NCBI GenBank assembly: GCA_024760905.1
Contig: CM045745.1
Span: forward strand, 3,532,282-3,596,281
Origin: Plotosus lineatus
Lineage: Eukaryota > Chordata > Actinopteri > Siluriformes > Plotosidae
Direction of reading: 5' to 3'
DNA length: 64,000 nt
The notes beneath the pieces were generated by a model that was given only the letters and a program-made list of their open reading frames with translations, did no database searches and was not told the origin of the DNA. The translations under genes and the position numbers were made by a program. Every line of letters starts with the position of its first letter. Position 1 is the stretch's first letter. Positions 21,175-35,395 of the stretch are shown here, in pieces.

Positions 21175-21619
21175 TTAATTTATTATTGCATAAGTGCTTG
21201 TTTGTGTAGGTTTGTTTGGTGATAGAACCTTAGCCGTTATGAGGTGGTCGTCTCTCTTCCCGGTTCCTGGCTCCCATTGTTGCATACAGCTTACAACAAA
21301 ATAATTGTACGCTTCTATTGATTTGTCAGCTTTTAACTCTTTGCCAGTAAATGGAGACGAGCCGTGGACAAGATATGTACAAAGATCCAAGTAGACAAAA
21401 GCAGGAAGGGAAGAATGGTCGCATTCTAACACATTCCTAAACATTGACTGCGGCATTAGATACGGATCAGAAATCCCCAGCTGCTTTATTTTACTCAGAT
21501 ACCCCGCCCTCTGGTCACCTGTCAGATGATTGGCAACGTCTGACAATACTATTGTTTTTGCCTTCGTCACTCTCGTATATTTTGCTTTCGCTGTCATTAT
21601 CGGTTGTTGTTGAAGCCAT
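21175..21619 (-). pseudogene. SWIM/YqaJ-type first exon, second copy
   Basis: ATG at 21619. A deletion of about 10 bases after SDEGK shifts the frame; downstream the frame is open for 140 codons: TIVLSDVANHLTGDQRAGYL, GISDPYLMPQSMFRNVLECD, LCTYLVHGSSPFTGKELKAD, then EAYNYFVVSCMQQWEPGTGK. This is the better preserved version of the domain. Confidence 0.6.
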
Positions 21620-21628
21620 GCTTAGTGA

Positions 21629-21631
<3 letters not shown>

Positions 21632-21680
<49 letters not shown>
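21632..21680. repeat. (GT)n microsatellite
   Basis: About 24 GT units. Confidence 0.95.
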
Positions 21681-21682
<2 letters not shown>

Positions 21683-21882
21683 CTGGATCACGCTTGCCGT
21701 CCAAGATGGCGCATGAAGGTATTGGAGTCACGTGACTAAAAATCCTCAATACGACAAGCACCTAAAACAAAACCACTGTGTGTGCAATGGTTTATTTGTG
21801 CTACAAAATTTAAGCCACAATCACTTCAATAAACTATACTTAAGCTACCACCAACTTATTTAGTCGGCGGTTCATTTCCCCT

Positions 21883-21991
21883 TTAAAGTCATGTTTAAAT
21901 GAATTAATATGTCGATAGTGATACAAAAGGCCTAAAAAATGTCTCGATCTATCAGTACATAAAGTGCAAGCATGTGTATTTTGCTGTATAT
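21883..21991 (-). pseudogene. C2H2/PB1-like gene, 5' exon piece, second copy
   Basis: HACTLCTDRSRHFLGLLYH then YRHINSFKHDF, same site as 14615-14723. The matching 3' part of this copy is lost with the left end of the THAP element. Confidence 0.6.
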
Positions 21992-23035
21992 CAGTGGTTC
22001 TCAAATAGTGGGGCGTGCCCCCTGCGGGTGGCAATGCGATGCCAGGGGGGGGTGACCCCAGGGAACATGATTTTTTAAATTTTTGCTGTATTAGAATAAA
22101 GTGTAATTGTACATCCACTACAGCAGGTGGCCGTGGCTTCCTCACTGTCAGAGTGTGCCCAGAGGTAAAAGAAGTGAAATTCATACACCCACCATGGAAA
22201 TTTTTAACAGGGACGGAAAGAGAGATGGAGAGAGACGAAGACAGTGAGAGAAATGAAAGTCTCCCGAAAGCTAAATCGAGGAGGTATGATGAAGTGGATG
22301 CAGCACTCGGCTTCACTGTGCTGAGGTGAGAAACGATGAAAGACCACCGTGTTTACTGTGTCTGAAAACATTGCAAGCAGAGAGCATGAACCCAAATAAA
22401 TTAAGGCGTCACTTAAAGACATCACACCCCAATCACGTGATGAGCCACCTGAGTTTTTTCAGAGAAAGCATGCCGAATATTGCCAACAGCCATTGCTCTG
22501 GCAGCCGATGCTCTGTTCGCATCAGATAAGGCGGAGTATGAAACTGCTCAGTGTAGAAAACCCCTCAGCAGAGCAGAGGAACTGATCCCACCTGGAACAC
22601 ACACAGTCTCTGTCATGCAGGATGACGTCAGCTCTGTGAAAATAAGTCCAGGTCTCAGTTCAGCATTGAGCAGGAGCTGAGCGGTCAGGATCGTGTTTTA
22701 ATTCCAGCTTCGAAAAGCTGTGTACTGCGGAACGTTGGTCAAATTGTTGGTCAAAGAAGTTTACAGTTTAAATAAAGACACTTTATTTCAGGCAAATTGA
22801 TGCACTTTAAACAAAAAAAAATTAAAGACGAAAAATTGTTAATAAACGTATTCTTTGTTGGAAGTTGATCTATATTTCTTCCTGCTTTTAGATTCCATAA
22901 TGTAATAAGGATACAGTGTTATGCAGAGGATTACTTCTAACAAGTTTTAGACAAATAACACGATTTATATGGGAGGAAGCGAAATGTTTTCCTCTTCCTG
23001 GTGGGGGCGCAACAGAAAATAATTGAGAAGCACTG
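21992..23035 (+). mobile_element. hAT transposon with BED-finger gene remnant
   Basis: Termini CAGTGGTTCTCAAATAGTGG (21992) and its inverse ending AGAAGCACTG (23035). The flanking 8-mers (CTGTATAT, GTCTCTAT) match only partly. The coding remnant runs 22230-22680: KSRRYDEVDAALGFT, then ERPPCLLCLKTLQAESMNP and NKLRRHLKTSHPNH, the C-x2-C ... H-x4-H of a BED/ZBED-type finger, then EELIPPGTHTVSVMQDDVS. The catalytic domain is absent. Stops and shifts are present. Confidence 0.7.
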
Positions 23036-24195
23036 GTCTCTATTCATGTTTTTATTCTCAGCATTGAGACAGAAAGATCATAATGATTTGAAACTAACAG
23101 AGGCTGTATGTATGGTTTGTAAACAAAAGGGAGGTAACTTGCAGCAACTACATGCTTGTGTTGTCTTAATTATATAATTTAAAACTTATTAATTTTAATA
23201 CAGTAATCTACACCTAAAAGATGTGCAACTTAAATAATATTTTACCTGGATGTGTTTTCTGTTTACATACTGATTATTTTCATGTATATTCAGATGCTTT
23301 GGAATGTCATATAGTCAAATAACATTAAGATGTAAAATTAGTTTATAATTCTTTTTATTGTCATAAAATAAAGTCTATATACTCCATTGTCAATACTTAT
23401 TATTATCAATATTTATTATTGTTCTTATTGTCAATACTTAAAGTCTACATACTTACTATATACTAAATACTACACTGAGAATTCCTTCCAAAACTTACAA
23501 AACCCTTTACTTGATTCCTGCCTCGTGATGTGATCTGGTCTACGATGCCGGTCAAAATGGCGTGTCTCTCTGGCCAGCATGGTGGATGGGAGATTCTTTG
23601 AGGATCATATTACAGGAAGTGATAAATTGGACACGTCTGGAGAGTCAAAGAGCCATCTGGGCAGTCCGGCCTTGTCGATGAGCAAATGAGCAAAGTCAGG
23701 TGTGCTGCTGGTTGGTTGAAACCAAAACCTGCATCCACATGGTCCCTCGTGGCATGAGCTTGACACCCCAGCTCTAGGTGGTGCTATGTACCATCATGGT
23801 GCGTATGGGACATTTCGAATAATTTGTTCTTAAAGTAGAAAAACTCATCCACGGTTGAGTATAAAAAATAAAAACGCTCAATTTTGTTACTGCCGGATTC
23901 TGTCTTCTCTTATTTAAAAGTTTAAAAAATAGTTGGCCAGTCAACAGGAAGTTCATTTGAAAGTTTACTGTTTTACTTTTACTGTTTAACAAGTAGAATA
24001 ACTTGTTTTAATCATAAGAACAAAAGCCTAAGAATATGAAGACAGAGTAAATTTTGGGCATAAAGTGTCATAATTACTGTATTTTAGGATGGCACAATGC
24101 CTTGCATTATTGTTGACATTCTTCCTAGAAAATAACAACTGTGTCGAGTCAAGGTTAATGCGTTTTTCTAAAGCGTCCAAGCCCACCCCAGGAAA

Positions 24196-24242
24196 TGACA
24201 TCATTATTTTAAAAAGACAGGCACGATGCAAATGTTGCAAAT
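24196..24242 (+). promoter_or_regulatory. Putative V3 promoter with a perfect octamer
   Basis: TGACATCA at 24196-24203, ATGCAAAT at 24226-24233, TTGCAAAT at 24235-24242. The other three V copies have GACGTG where this one has GATGCAAATG, so only V3 carries a consensus octamer, in tandem with the ancestral near-octamer. Confidence 0.4.
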
Positions 24243-24316
24243 GAGCATTAATGTAAAAACAGTAGCAATAAAACATGCTGAACTGAGAGTATACTCTATT
24301 TCAAATATAAATCAAT

Positions 24317-24752
24317 ATGATTTTCATTATATATGTGGTTCTCTTTTCTTTGGTCACAGGTAAGTACCATAGCAAAATAATAAAAATAACAGAAAGAGGA
24401 AAAAAATGAAATTACAATTTTACATGTTAATATTTTTACAGAATCTGTTCTGGGAGTGACACTGGAACAAAAGGCTCTCTCCATGACCAAAGAGGAGCGG
24501 AAAACTGGATACATCAGCTGCGACGTGAAAGATTTATCCACCAGTTATGTTCACTGGTACCAACAGAAAGAAGGTCAAGCTCTCAAACGGATCCTATATG
24601 TTAAAAAGAATAGCTCACCTGTTCCTGATAATAACCATCCGGATGCAAAAGACTTCAGTGTAAGAATAGATTCTGATAATTACGAGTTGAAGATAGCAAA
24701 CCTGAGGAAACATCACTCTGCAGTTTATTACTGCGCCAGCTGGTACGGCAGC
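24317..24752 (+). CDS. T-cell receptor gamma variable segment V3 (germline)
   Basis: Leader exon 24317-24359, V exon 24442-24752 (311 nt, one codon shorter than V1). Same framework (ISCDV, HWYQQK, YYCASW). Distinct loops: YVKKNSSPVPDNN where V1 has YIEKNSSPVLDNN, and a short CDR3 end, ASWYGS. The ORF is intact with a consensus recombination signal; predicted functional. Confidence 0.85.
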
Positions 24753-24790
24753 CACAGTGACAGCAGATATTCAGAGAGTGTACAAAAACC
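24753..24790 (+). other. Recombination signal (23-type RSS) of V3
   Basis: CACAGTG at 24753-24759, 22-nt spacer, ACAAAAACC at 24782-24790; both motifs consensus. Confidence 0.9.
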
Positions 24791-25581
24791 TGAATGGCAT
24801 ACAACCACAATAAGATTATCATATTTCAGAAGAAATACTCACATTTCAAACTCGACAGGACTCTTCACCCTAATCCCCTGCAACACATTGATAATTTAGC
24901 CAGCGTTTGCCAATGTGTGAGAAGTTTGGTGAATACGCTGGCAGACATCGAATGAGTTTTGGTTAAGATTTGTTTTGGTTAAGAGTAAGTGATAGTTCAC
25001 ACACATTATTATTTGTAAGTTACTCATGAGTTGAATATAATTTGTAGTGTTCTTTGAACCTGCGTATAACGTATCTCCAACAACAGTCCAACTTTTGCAG
25101 CAGTAATAATACAGTATATCAAAAGAATAAAAAAAGAAATAGAAAGATATTCAGTTAAAGTTCTGTGATCTGGAACTCGTCAGATATGTCTACATGCGTC
25201 AGTATACGGAGGAGATAAGTTTGATGTCAGTTAACCTTAAATTTATGAAAGGTTCTGTCTAAGTTCTAATATGTTTTGTATATATTTAAAACTGTATGAT
25301 CGGCAGTTCAGTGTATTCCAGAATTTTATCGAAATGTGTCTCAAATGTTCTGCAAATTATTACTCTAGGACAGGAGCATAAAGATATTCTAATATAACTT
25401 ATAACTCTATTGATTTAATTAAATTCAGCGTGGAATGTGATAGTCATAAAGTAAGTTTTCTGGACACAGTATATAATGGGAAAGATATTTAGACAGTGTT
25501 CTCTTTACCAAACCCACAGACCGCAAGAGGGTTTTTTAACATTCACAAGTTTTTTAACATTCTTAACATTGAGCTGCCACT

Positions 25582-25928
25582 CTTCTTCTTCCGGCTTTTT
25601 CTCTTTTTCAGTGGTCGCCACAATAAATCACAGTGAAATGTTTGATTTGATTCATAGATTTTTACGTCGGATGCCCTTCCTGACACAACCCTTTAGCAAG
25701 GAACAGAATCACACTGACGGCTTTGCAGCTCCTCTTTATGAAAGTCAGCAATGGTTCTTTTACATCAATCTCTCACCATAAACAGTGAGAGACATGGCCC
25801 GCCTTTGATAACCCAGTTAACTGTACTGGGGGACAGTGACAACCTTGTGGAGAGTGAGATTCAAACCCCAAACCTTAGGATCAGTGATCCAGCACCCTTT
25901 ACCACCAGGCCACCACCACCCTCAGTCT
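25582..25928 (-). mobile_element. tRNA-derived SINE in the Penelope element
   Basis: Full-length antisense SINE: LINE-like 3' tail at left (CTTCCGGCTTTTTC), body, and tRNA-like head at right. Flanked by AGCTGCCACT duplicates (25572-25581, 25929-25938). Confidence 0.85.
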
Positions 25929-26198
25929 AGCTGCCACTTTAATCCTCTCAAAAAAGATTTGCTACACTCTGTTTCTCAGGACTAGGAGTATTTGTAAAAT
26001 AGATGAGGATTTTAAATTCAAGGCCCATAAACTCTTAACATTTTGCAATGATGGCATTTCCCAAGACATTTTTAAACAAGCAAAATCTTCTGTGAAAATT
26101 AGAAATGAAGTATTTATCAATCATCGACCTAAAACACATTTTCACGATGTGAACTTGATATATGCAGTACAGTGAGAAATATATATTCGAGTAGTTTA

Positions 26199-27759
<1,561 letters not shown>

Positions 27760-28191
27760 TATCTGCTGATGACATTGATAAAGAGAGATTCAACTCCTCT
27801 CCACTTTTCTCATTTCCGAGAGACAGGAATTCCCACGATTTACTTGTTCAATCAGACAGACAAAGCCACCCGTCGTGTGCATCTGGACAATGCCAAGAGT
27901 TTCTACCCTTGCCAAAATTGAGCTGCATGTTCTACCTGTGAAAAGGTTTCTACCTGTATTAGATTTGTGATTAAAAATGAGTGTAAAATGTAAAAAATTG
28001 ATCACATGCAACTCAAGTAATGTTAAATCCCTTCTTGCATGTCCCAAATGTGTAATTCTATAGAGGTAATACAAAGCGATCATTTGGATTCAGAATTAAT
28101 GAACACAAAGGTATTATTTGCCGTGCTGATCCTAAATCAACTGTTGCAAGACATGGTGTCATTCAAGTTCAGATTTGGGATTCTGTGGAAT

Positions 28192-28649
28192 CATCATCTT
28201 TAACTTTCGGCAGTTCCCTTCAGGGGTCGCCACAGCAAATGATCCGCCTCCATCTCTAAGTAAAATCTTAGATGTTACTTAGAGCCTAAGTACTTAAAAT
28301 CCTCCACCTTCCTTATCTCTGCCCCCTGTAACCTCACCGTTCCTCTTGGGTCCTTGTTGTTCACACTCATGTATTCTGTCTTACTGAGACTAACCTTCAT
28401 TCCCCTCCTTTCCAGGGCATATCTCCACCTCTCTAGATTTTCCTCCACTTGTTCTCTGCTCTCACTACAGATCACGATGTCATCTGCAAACATCATAGTC
28501 CATGGAGATTCTTGTTTCACCTCGTCTGTCAGCCTGTCCATAACCATAGCAAACAAGAAGGGGCTGAGAGCTGACCCTTGATGCAGTCCCACCTCCACCT
28601 TGAACTCTTCTGTCACACCGACAGCACACCTCACCACTGTCTTACATTA
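28192..28649 (-). mobile_element. RTE LINE 3' fragment with internal rearrangement
   Basis: Antisense LINE-A text: the tail (28200-28255) joined to the RT palm/thumb segment (28280-28649; MMFADDIVICS, RRGMKVSLSKTEYMS), skipping the sequence between. Flanked by TGTGGAAT duplicates (28184-28191, 28650-28657). Missing from the paralogous site at 2651, so it is post-duplication. Confidence 0.85.
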
Positions 28650-28657
28650 TGTGGAAT

Positions 28658-28874
28658 GTATATGATTATTCCAAAGTGGTGTGGTGAAAATGTGAATCAA
28701 AATTTACTCCAATGTGAATGCAGATATATCCATTCATTCATTTTCTGTAACCACTTAATCCTAATTGGGTCATGAGGAGGCTGGCACCCTTCTCACCGAC
28801 TCTGGACAAGGGCAGAATACACCCTGGACAGCTCACTGGGCCATCGCAGAGCAGAAACATGCTGACAGCGATGC
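28658..28874. repeat. Fish interspersed repeat, second copy
   Basis: Colinear with 2651-2865: CCATTCATTCATTTTCTG, GTCATGAGGAGGCTGGCACC. No gene. Confidence 0.6.
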
Positions 28875-29068
28875 GGCTACTGTTGTCAAAAGTCAGCAAT
28901 GGTTCTTTTACATGAACCTCACACCATGGATAGTGAGAGACATGGCTGGCCTTTCATAACCCAGTTAGCGGCACTGGTGGAACAGTAACAATCCGTTGAG
29001 AGTGGGGCTTGAACCCCCAACCTTGGGATCAGTGAGCCAGCACCTTACCACCAGGCCACCACGGCCAA
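28875..29068 (-). mobile_element. tRNA-derived SINE, partial
   Basis: Same insertion as 3169-3355, antisense; here uninterrupted by the LINE piece, so it shows the original arrangement. Confidence 0.75.
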
Positions 29069-29756
29069 TTCTGATATATCGTCCATCTTTAAACATGACA
29101 TCCCAATGGTCTAAATGAAGAATTGGATATTACTTGAGTTTTAATGAATTTTAGGTCTGTACTAAATTAATTATACTCATTGAAGTGTTTGGTATTTAAC
29201 CTGCAGGTAATTTGCTTTCGCTTAACTAATTAATCTCTAGATCACTAATCAGCTGTCAAGCAACCTTTTACATCAAATGGCAGAGTGTACATGCTTCATT
29301 TTTCCCTGCGGAGCATCCAATCTGGACTGAAACATCTGCAATAAAAGTCTTTTATTGCCATCCTTAAGATTTTTTCTTGACTATCGCACGAGAGTATTTA
29401 TTGCGGACCATTTGGAAGTTGCAGTTCAGTCCTTGTGCAACAGTAGTAAATATTTCAGACATTAACTTTTCTGCTTTTTCAATGAAAATCAGTAACAACA
29501 GCATCATCAACAACAACAACAACAACAAAGCTGTTCATATTACCTGAAAACTGACTATGAGGTCATTAGGTTTCTAAGCTTGACAGAAATTTTTAATATT
29601 TCTTTATTGCTACGCTTGTTTTGTTTCTGAATTCTTGGAATGAAAGTTTTATTTCATCTGAAAGGTGATCAACAGGATATATTTCCTGAAATACTTGAAT
29701 AAATTGTTTGAAATCATACCCCATGTAATCTCTCTCTCTCTCTCTCTCTGTGTACT

Positions 29757-29803
<47 letters not shown>

Positions 29804-30129
29804 CAACTGCACAGGTAATGAGACTGCCTTTGACAGCATCCACAGAAATCTATAAATTGTAAGCATGAACGTTTCAAAAGCCTGTACTTGTATGTGATGA
29901 CTTGAGGTTTGATGATGTCTAATTTCTTTTCTGTTTTGTAAACTGTTTATAAAATCAATAAAACAAATGCTCTTGGACTACAGTGGCCTGGTTGACTGTC
30001 CAGTATCTACCCCGCCCTCCCCTAGGGTTGACTGTGATGGGCACCAGCCTCCCTGTGCCCCAATCATGATTAAATGGTTCAGAAAATGAATGAATGCATG
30101 CTATCGGATTTATCACACAAAAGGAAATA
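29069..30129. other. Non-coding spacer with microsatellites
   Basis: Colinear with 3356-4819 but without the palindrome. Contains (CAA)n about 29509-29527, (CT)n 29731-29748, (CA)n 29757-29770 and (TA)n to 29801. No gene. Confidence 0.6.
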
Positions 30130-31555
30130 CAGTCGGCCCTCGACATTCGCAGGGGTTCGGTTCCGGGCCCTCCCGCAAATCAAGATAATCCGCGAGTTCT
30201 GTACCCGGAAGTAAAATCCCATGTATCTCGTCACATGCACGAATGAGCAAATGGAAGTAAAATACTGTGTATCTATTACATGCGCTAAAATATGCTTATT
30301 AAACACGTTCTATAGACAGTGTTACTCATTAATACAGTATTAATGTCGTAAAATGTAGTAATGATTAAGAAAAACTTTTCAATTTTTACTGTTATATTTA
30401 TTGATGATAAAATATAAACATTATACAGCATATACTGTTGTAAAGCACGAGTATTAAAGTCTTTTTCGATTATTATTCCAGTACAGTACCTAAGTTAATG
30501 TTTGTGCGTGAGATTTTAAGTTCTGTAGCATGTTTAACAAGCGATACCAAAAGGATAAACTTTATTACGCTTCATGTAAGCACGCTTAACTGGGCTTCTT
30601 GTTCGCTGGGATGCGGCTAGCACTGAGCTGATATGCTAATTCTCGCCGCACCCCCTGCTAACAAGAAGCCCAGGCAGAGTTCTCAGAGTCTCCCGTGCTT
30701 CGTTAACACTTCCGGTCATATTGCTTGAAAATGTTCAGTCCCTGCGAAATAAGATGGACGAGCTTCATGCTCAGATTGCAGCGCAGAGGATGTGTTGTGT
30801 TTCTGTGAAACATGGCTTGAGGAGAGTACCCCCGACAAGGCGATTGCACCAGCAGGCTACACGGCCTTCAATCTCTGCAATCCCAATCGCCCGAGTCGTC
30901 GTTCGGCCCCTTCCCGCCTGGGCTTCTTGTTAGCTGGGGTGCGACAAGCATTGAGCTACCATAGCATATTAGCTCAGTGCTAGCCACACCCCGGCTAACA
31001 AGAAGCCCAGTTGAGCGTGCTTAGTTATACACATCCTTGTCGACTGTCGTAGACGAGCATAGTGCAAAACATGAACAAACAACAAATAAAACAAATTAAA
31101 ATGAACAAAGAAACAATTTGACTGTGAGAACTCCGCGATATCGCCCTCTGGGCAGTGCCATCTTGGAGACATCACTCCAACTTCAATGTAGAAGGGCATG
31201 AAGAGTACTGTAATAAAGTTTATCCTTTTGGTATTGTACATGCTACAGAACATAAAATCTCATGCATAAACATGAACTTAGGTGCTGTATTGGAATAATA
31301 ATTGAAAAAGATTTTAATACAACGGCTCAGAGAAAACCGTCGTTTCTCAGGAGAAAGTCTTATTTGTTCAGAAGAGACAGCCAGAGTTTTCTATCGCTTA
31401 GCCAGAGAAGACGCAAAGCATTTGATTAGTATCATAGAGCTTAACTGGTAAAGGATGACAGCCATTGGCTGAATTTGAATCACGTGCTGGTTGCTCAGCA
31501 GTCAGCAAATACTCAAAGCGTGGTTACGAAACCACGAATAGTCAAGGGCCTACTG
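30130..31555. mobile_element. Tigger/pogo-like foldback DNA transposon, second copy
   Basis: Termini CAGTCGGCCCTC and (minus) CAGTAGGCCCTTGACTATT; TA at 30128-30129 and 31556-31557. The right arm (31205-31320) is a decayed inverse of the left arm (30425-30570), sharing TACCAAAAGGATAAAC. No transposase. Confidence 0.65.
30577..31023. mobile_element. Nested foldback element with LINE fragment, second copy
   Basis: TAAGCACGCTTAACTGGG at left and its near inverse at right. The central captured piece reads NVQSLRNKMDELHAQIAAQR and, in the next frame, MLCFCETWLEESTPDKAIAP and AGYTAFNLCNPNRPSRRSAP, clearer than in the first copy. The + strand fragment derives from a LINE endonuclease. Confidence 0.7.
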
Positions 31556-31861
31556 TAAATCATGAAATGAACTTTTAACAAGTGTTGTCTTTTTTTTTAA
31601 AGGGATGGCACAAGCAGACACTTTTGATACAAATATTGCAGTCACTCAGGGTTTTATTACTGCTCCAGCTGGGAAAGAGTTTAGACAGTGACAATAAATT
31701 ATTCACAGTGTGTACAGAAAACCTAATGATACACACCCGCAGCAGAAATAGGAGCCTCTATAGTCCCTTTATTCAGAAAATAATCACTTAATTCGTATTT
31801 TCAAACATCTACAAGTAATATGTACTTCAATTACTTAATAATAGTAATAATAATAATATTA
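31556..31861. other. Non-coding spacer with (TAA)n
   Basis: Same as 6305-6609; ends in (TAA)n beside the LINE insertion. No gene. Confidence 0.6.
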
Positions 31862-34800
31862 ATGATCTTTAATGCAGCCATGAGGCAGGTTTAACCAGTG
31901 TCTCTCCCCCTTCTGCTGGTCCCAAGCCCAGAGAAATGCAGAGGGTTGTGTCAGGAAGGGCATCCGACGTAATACCAATGCCAAACTTTTATGATGCAAA
32001 TCAGAAGTATTACCCCCATACCGGATCAGTCGATGCCCGGGTTCACAACGAGCGCCATCAGTGCTGTCAACCAACAGGGTGCTGATGGAAATTGGACTAC
32101 TGTTGGTCAAAGATGTCGAAGAAGGTGAGGCGGAAGGCGTGTCCGTAGGCAGACAGAAAAGAGGAAAGGCATGAGTCTAGGACTGAAAGTAAAAAGGTAA
32201 GGTAAAGTCTGTTGGGCTTTTTACGCCCGAGTCTAGTGGCTCATCGGGCCAGTGCTTATCCCCGGTTTCCATAGCGTGAAGCGACCAGGAGTTCAACTCC
32301 TCCTGGATGGGACGCAAGTCCATCACAGGTTACCTTCCCAGTATATTTTTATATTATTTACCCATTTATACTGCTGGGTGAACAGAGGTACACTTGTGGT
32401 TAAGACCTTGCCGATGGGGTCTTAGCACAATGGGGGTCTAACTGTGATTCGAACCCACAACCTCCCGATCATGAGCCCAGCACCCTAACCACTACACCAC
32501 CGGCCCCACTTAGGACTGAAAGTAGGGACTTTGAATGTTGGAACTATGCAGGGAAAGGATAGAGAGCTGGCTGACATGATGCAGAGGAGGAAGGTGGGCA
32601 TACTGTGTGTTCAGGAGACCAGGTGGAAAGGTAGCAAAGCTAAAAGCTGAGGAGCAGGGTTTAAGCTGTTTTATCATGGTGTAGATGGGAAGAGAAATGG
32701 AGTCGGAGTCATCTTGAAGGAGGGGTTTGTCAGGAATGTTCTAGAAGTGAAAAGAGTGTCAGACAGAGTGACGAGTCTCAAGTTTGAAATTGAAGGTGTG
32801 ATGCTCAATGTTGTTAGTGCTTATGCCCCACAGGCAGGATGTGAGTGAGAAGAGAAGGAAAGATTCTGGAGTGACTTAGATGAAGTGATGCAGAGTACCC
32901 CAGAGGTGAAACAGTGGTCATTGGTGCAGACTTCAATGGACATGTTGGTGCACGCAACAGAGGGGACGAGGAAGTGATGGGCAGGTTTGGTATCCAGGAC
33001 AGGAACACAGAAGGACAGATGTTGATTGATTTTACAAAAAGGATGGAAATGGCTGTGGTGAATACTTTCTTCAAGAAGAAACAAGAGCATAGGGTGACTT
33101 ATAAAAACGGAGGTCGGAGCACACAGGTAGACTACATCTTGTGTAGGCGATATAATTTGAAGGAAGTCAGTGACTGCAAAGTAGTAGTGGATGAGAGTGT
33201 TGACAAACAGTATAGGATGGTGGTATGCAGGATGATGCTGATGGTGAGGAAGGTGAAGAAGGCAAAGGCAGAGCAGAAGACAAAGAGGTGGAAGCTGACA
33301 AAGGAAGAGTGTCGTGTTGTCTTCAAGTAGGAGTTGAAAAAGGCTTTGGGTGGCCAGGATGTGCTTCCAGATGAGTGGACAACAACAGCAAATTTGATCA
33401 GGGACACAGGTAGAAGAGTACTTGGTGTGTCCTCTGGAAGGAAAGTAGATAGGGAGACTTGGTGGTGGAATGAGGAAGTGCAGGAATGTGTACAAAGGAA
33501 GAGGTTAGCTAAGAAGAAGTGGGACATTGAGAGCACTGAAGAGAGTAAACAGGAGTACAGGGAGGCACAGCACAAGGCGAACGTAGCAGTGGCTAAGGCC
33601 AAACAGAGGGCGCATGATAACTTGTATGATACGTTGGACAGTAAGGAGGGAGAAAATGATCTATACAAGTTGGCACAGCAGAGAGATAGAGATGGGAAGG
33701 ACGTGCAGCAAGTTAGATTGATTAAGGACAGAGAGGGAAATGTACTGACTGATGACAGAAGTGTGCTGGGAAGATGGAAACTACTTTGAATAGCTGATGA
33801 ATGAGGAAAATGAGAGAGAAAAAAAGATTAGAAGAGGGGACCATTGACGAGCAGGATGCAGTAAAGATTAGTAAGGGTGAAGTGAGGAGGACACTGAAGA
33901 GGATGAAGAATGGAAAGGCAGTTGGTCCTGATGATATACCTGTGGAGGTATGGAAGTGTCTCGGAGAGGTAGCAGTAGATTTTCTGACAAGAACATTCAA
34001 CAAGGTCCTAGAGAGTGAACAGATCCGGAGGAATGGAGGAGAAGTGTGCTGGTGCCCATTTTTAAGACCAAGGGAGACATGCAGAGTTGCAGCAACTACA
34101 GAGGGAGAAAGTTGATGAGCCATACGATGAAGTTATGGGAAAGAATAGTGGAAGCTAGACTAAGGGCAGAGGTCAGCATTTGTGAACAACAGTTTGGTTT
34201 CATGCCAAGAAAGAGCACCACAGATGCAATGTTTGCTTTGAGAATGTTAATAGAGAAGTACAGAGAAGGTCAGAGGGAACTGCATTGTGCCTTTGTGGTT
34301 CTGGAAAAAGCATCTGACAGGGTACCAAGAGAAGAACTGTGGTATTGTATGAGGAAGTCTGGAGTGGCAGAGAAGTATGTTAGAGTGGTACAGGACATGT
34401 ATGAGAGATGTAAGACAGTGGTGAGGTGTGATGTCGGCGTGACCGACGAATTCAAGGTGGAGGTGGGACTGCATCAAGGATCAGCTTTGAGCCCCTTCTT
34501 GTTTGCTATGGTGATGGACAGACTGACAGACAAGGTTAGGCAAGAATCTCCATGGACTATGATGTTTTCAGATGAGATTGTGATCTGCAGTGAGAGCATA
34601 GAACAAGTGCAGGGAAATCTAAAGAGGTGGGAGGTATGCCCTGAAATGGAGAGGAATGAAGGTTCGACTCAGAAAATCAGAATAGATGTGTGTGAATGAG
34701 AAGGACCCAGGAGGAACGGTGATGTTACAGGGAGCAGAGATAACGAAGGTGGAGGATAGTAAGTACTTCGGCTCAACAATCCAGACCAATGGAGAGTGTG

Positions 34801-35345
34801 GAAAAGAGGTGAAGAAGCGTGTGCAGGCAGGCTGGAATGTTTGGAGAATAGTTTCCGGTGTGATGTGCGATAGGAGAGTATCGGCAAGAATGAAAGGAAA
34901 AGTGTACAAGATGGTGGTGAGGCCAGCGATGTTGTATGGCTTAGAAACAGTGGCCCTGAGGAAAAGACAGGAGGCAGAGCTGGAGGTAGCAGAGATTAAA
35001 ATGTTGAGGTTCTTTCTGGGAGTAGCGAGGATGGATAGGATCAGAAATGAGTACATCAGAGGGACAGCCCATGTAAGATGTTTTGGAGACAAAGTCAGAG
35101 AGGCTAGATTGAGATGGTTTGGACATGTACAGAGGGGGGATAGTGAGTATATTGGCAGTAGGATGCCGAGGTTGGAACTACCAGGCAGAAGGCCTAGAGG
35201 AAGACCAAAGAAGAGATTTATGAATGTGGTGAAGGAAGACAAGAAGGTCATTGGAGTAAGAGAAGAAGATACAGAGGACAGGGTGAGGTGGAGGCGGATG
35301 ATTTGCTGTGGCGACCCGTGAAGGGAACAGCTGAAAGGAAATGAA
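31862..35345 (+). pseudogene. RTE-type LINE family A, copy d (full length, broken)
   Basis: 5' UTR to 3' tail (MICCGDP, then GTGAAGGGAACAGCTGAAAG). Broken by a SINE in the start region, a frameshift near 32847, a stop in VVFK*ELK at 33328, a frameshift at 33788 and more. The RT active site reads MMFSDEIVICS instead of MMFADDIVICS, losing the second catalytic Asp. The C-terminal part is open from 34686 to 35321 (VSARMKGKVYKMVVRPAMLY, RWFGHVQRGDSEYIG). Shares its insertion site with copy a. Confidence 0.9.
32192..32510 (-). mobile_element. Second tRNA-SINE family, inserted in LINE copy d
   Basis: 319 bp between exact 14-bp duplicates TAGGACTGAAAGTA (32178-32191 and 32511-32524). On the minus strand: A box in GGTGTAGTGGTTAGGGTG, B box GGTTCGAATCA, and a tail of repeated TTACC (CTTTACCTTACCTTTT). 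Body unlike the other SINE family. LINE copy a lacks it, so it arrived after the cassette duplication. Confidence 0.92.
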
Positions 35346-35395
35346 GATTATTACTGAGCTTTCTCATAACTTTTTAATAATTTGGTAAGAAAAAT

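Larger units (their letters stand above)
19839..21882. mobile_element. THAP/SWIM transposon, left end deleted
   Basis: Second copy of the 12325-14614 element. The left terminus, start codon and first THAP Cys are gone; the right terminus (ATTTCCCCT, 21882) and TTAA (21883-21886) are intact. Otherwise colinear, with a longer (GT)n. Confidence 0.7.
23172..25270 (+). repeat. V-gene duplicon, copy 3 (V3)
   Basis: Third copy of the V-bearing segment, colinear with 15028-17228 (including upstream flank) and with 1-1644 on its right. It continues into Penelope sequence, which is the original cassette order. Confidence 0.85.
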
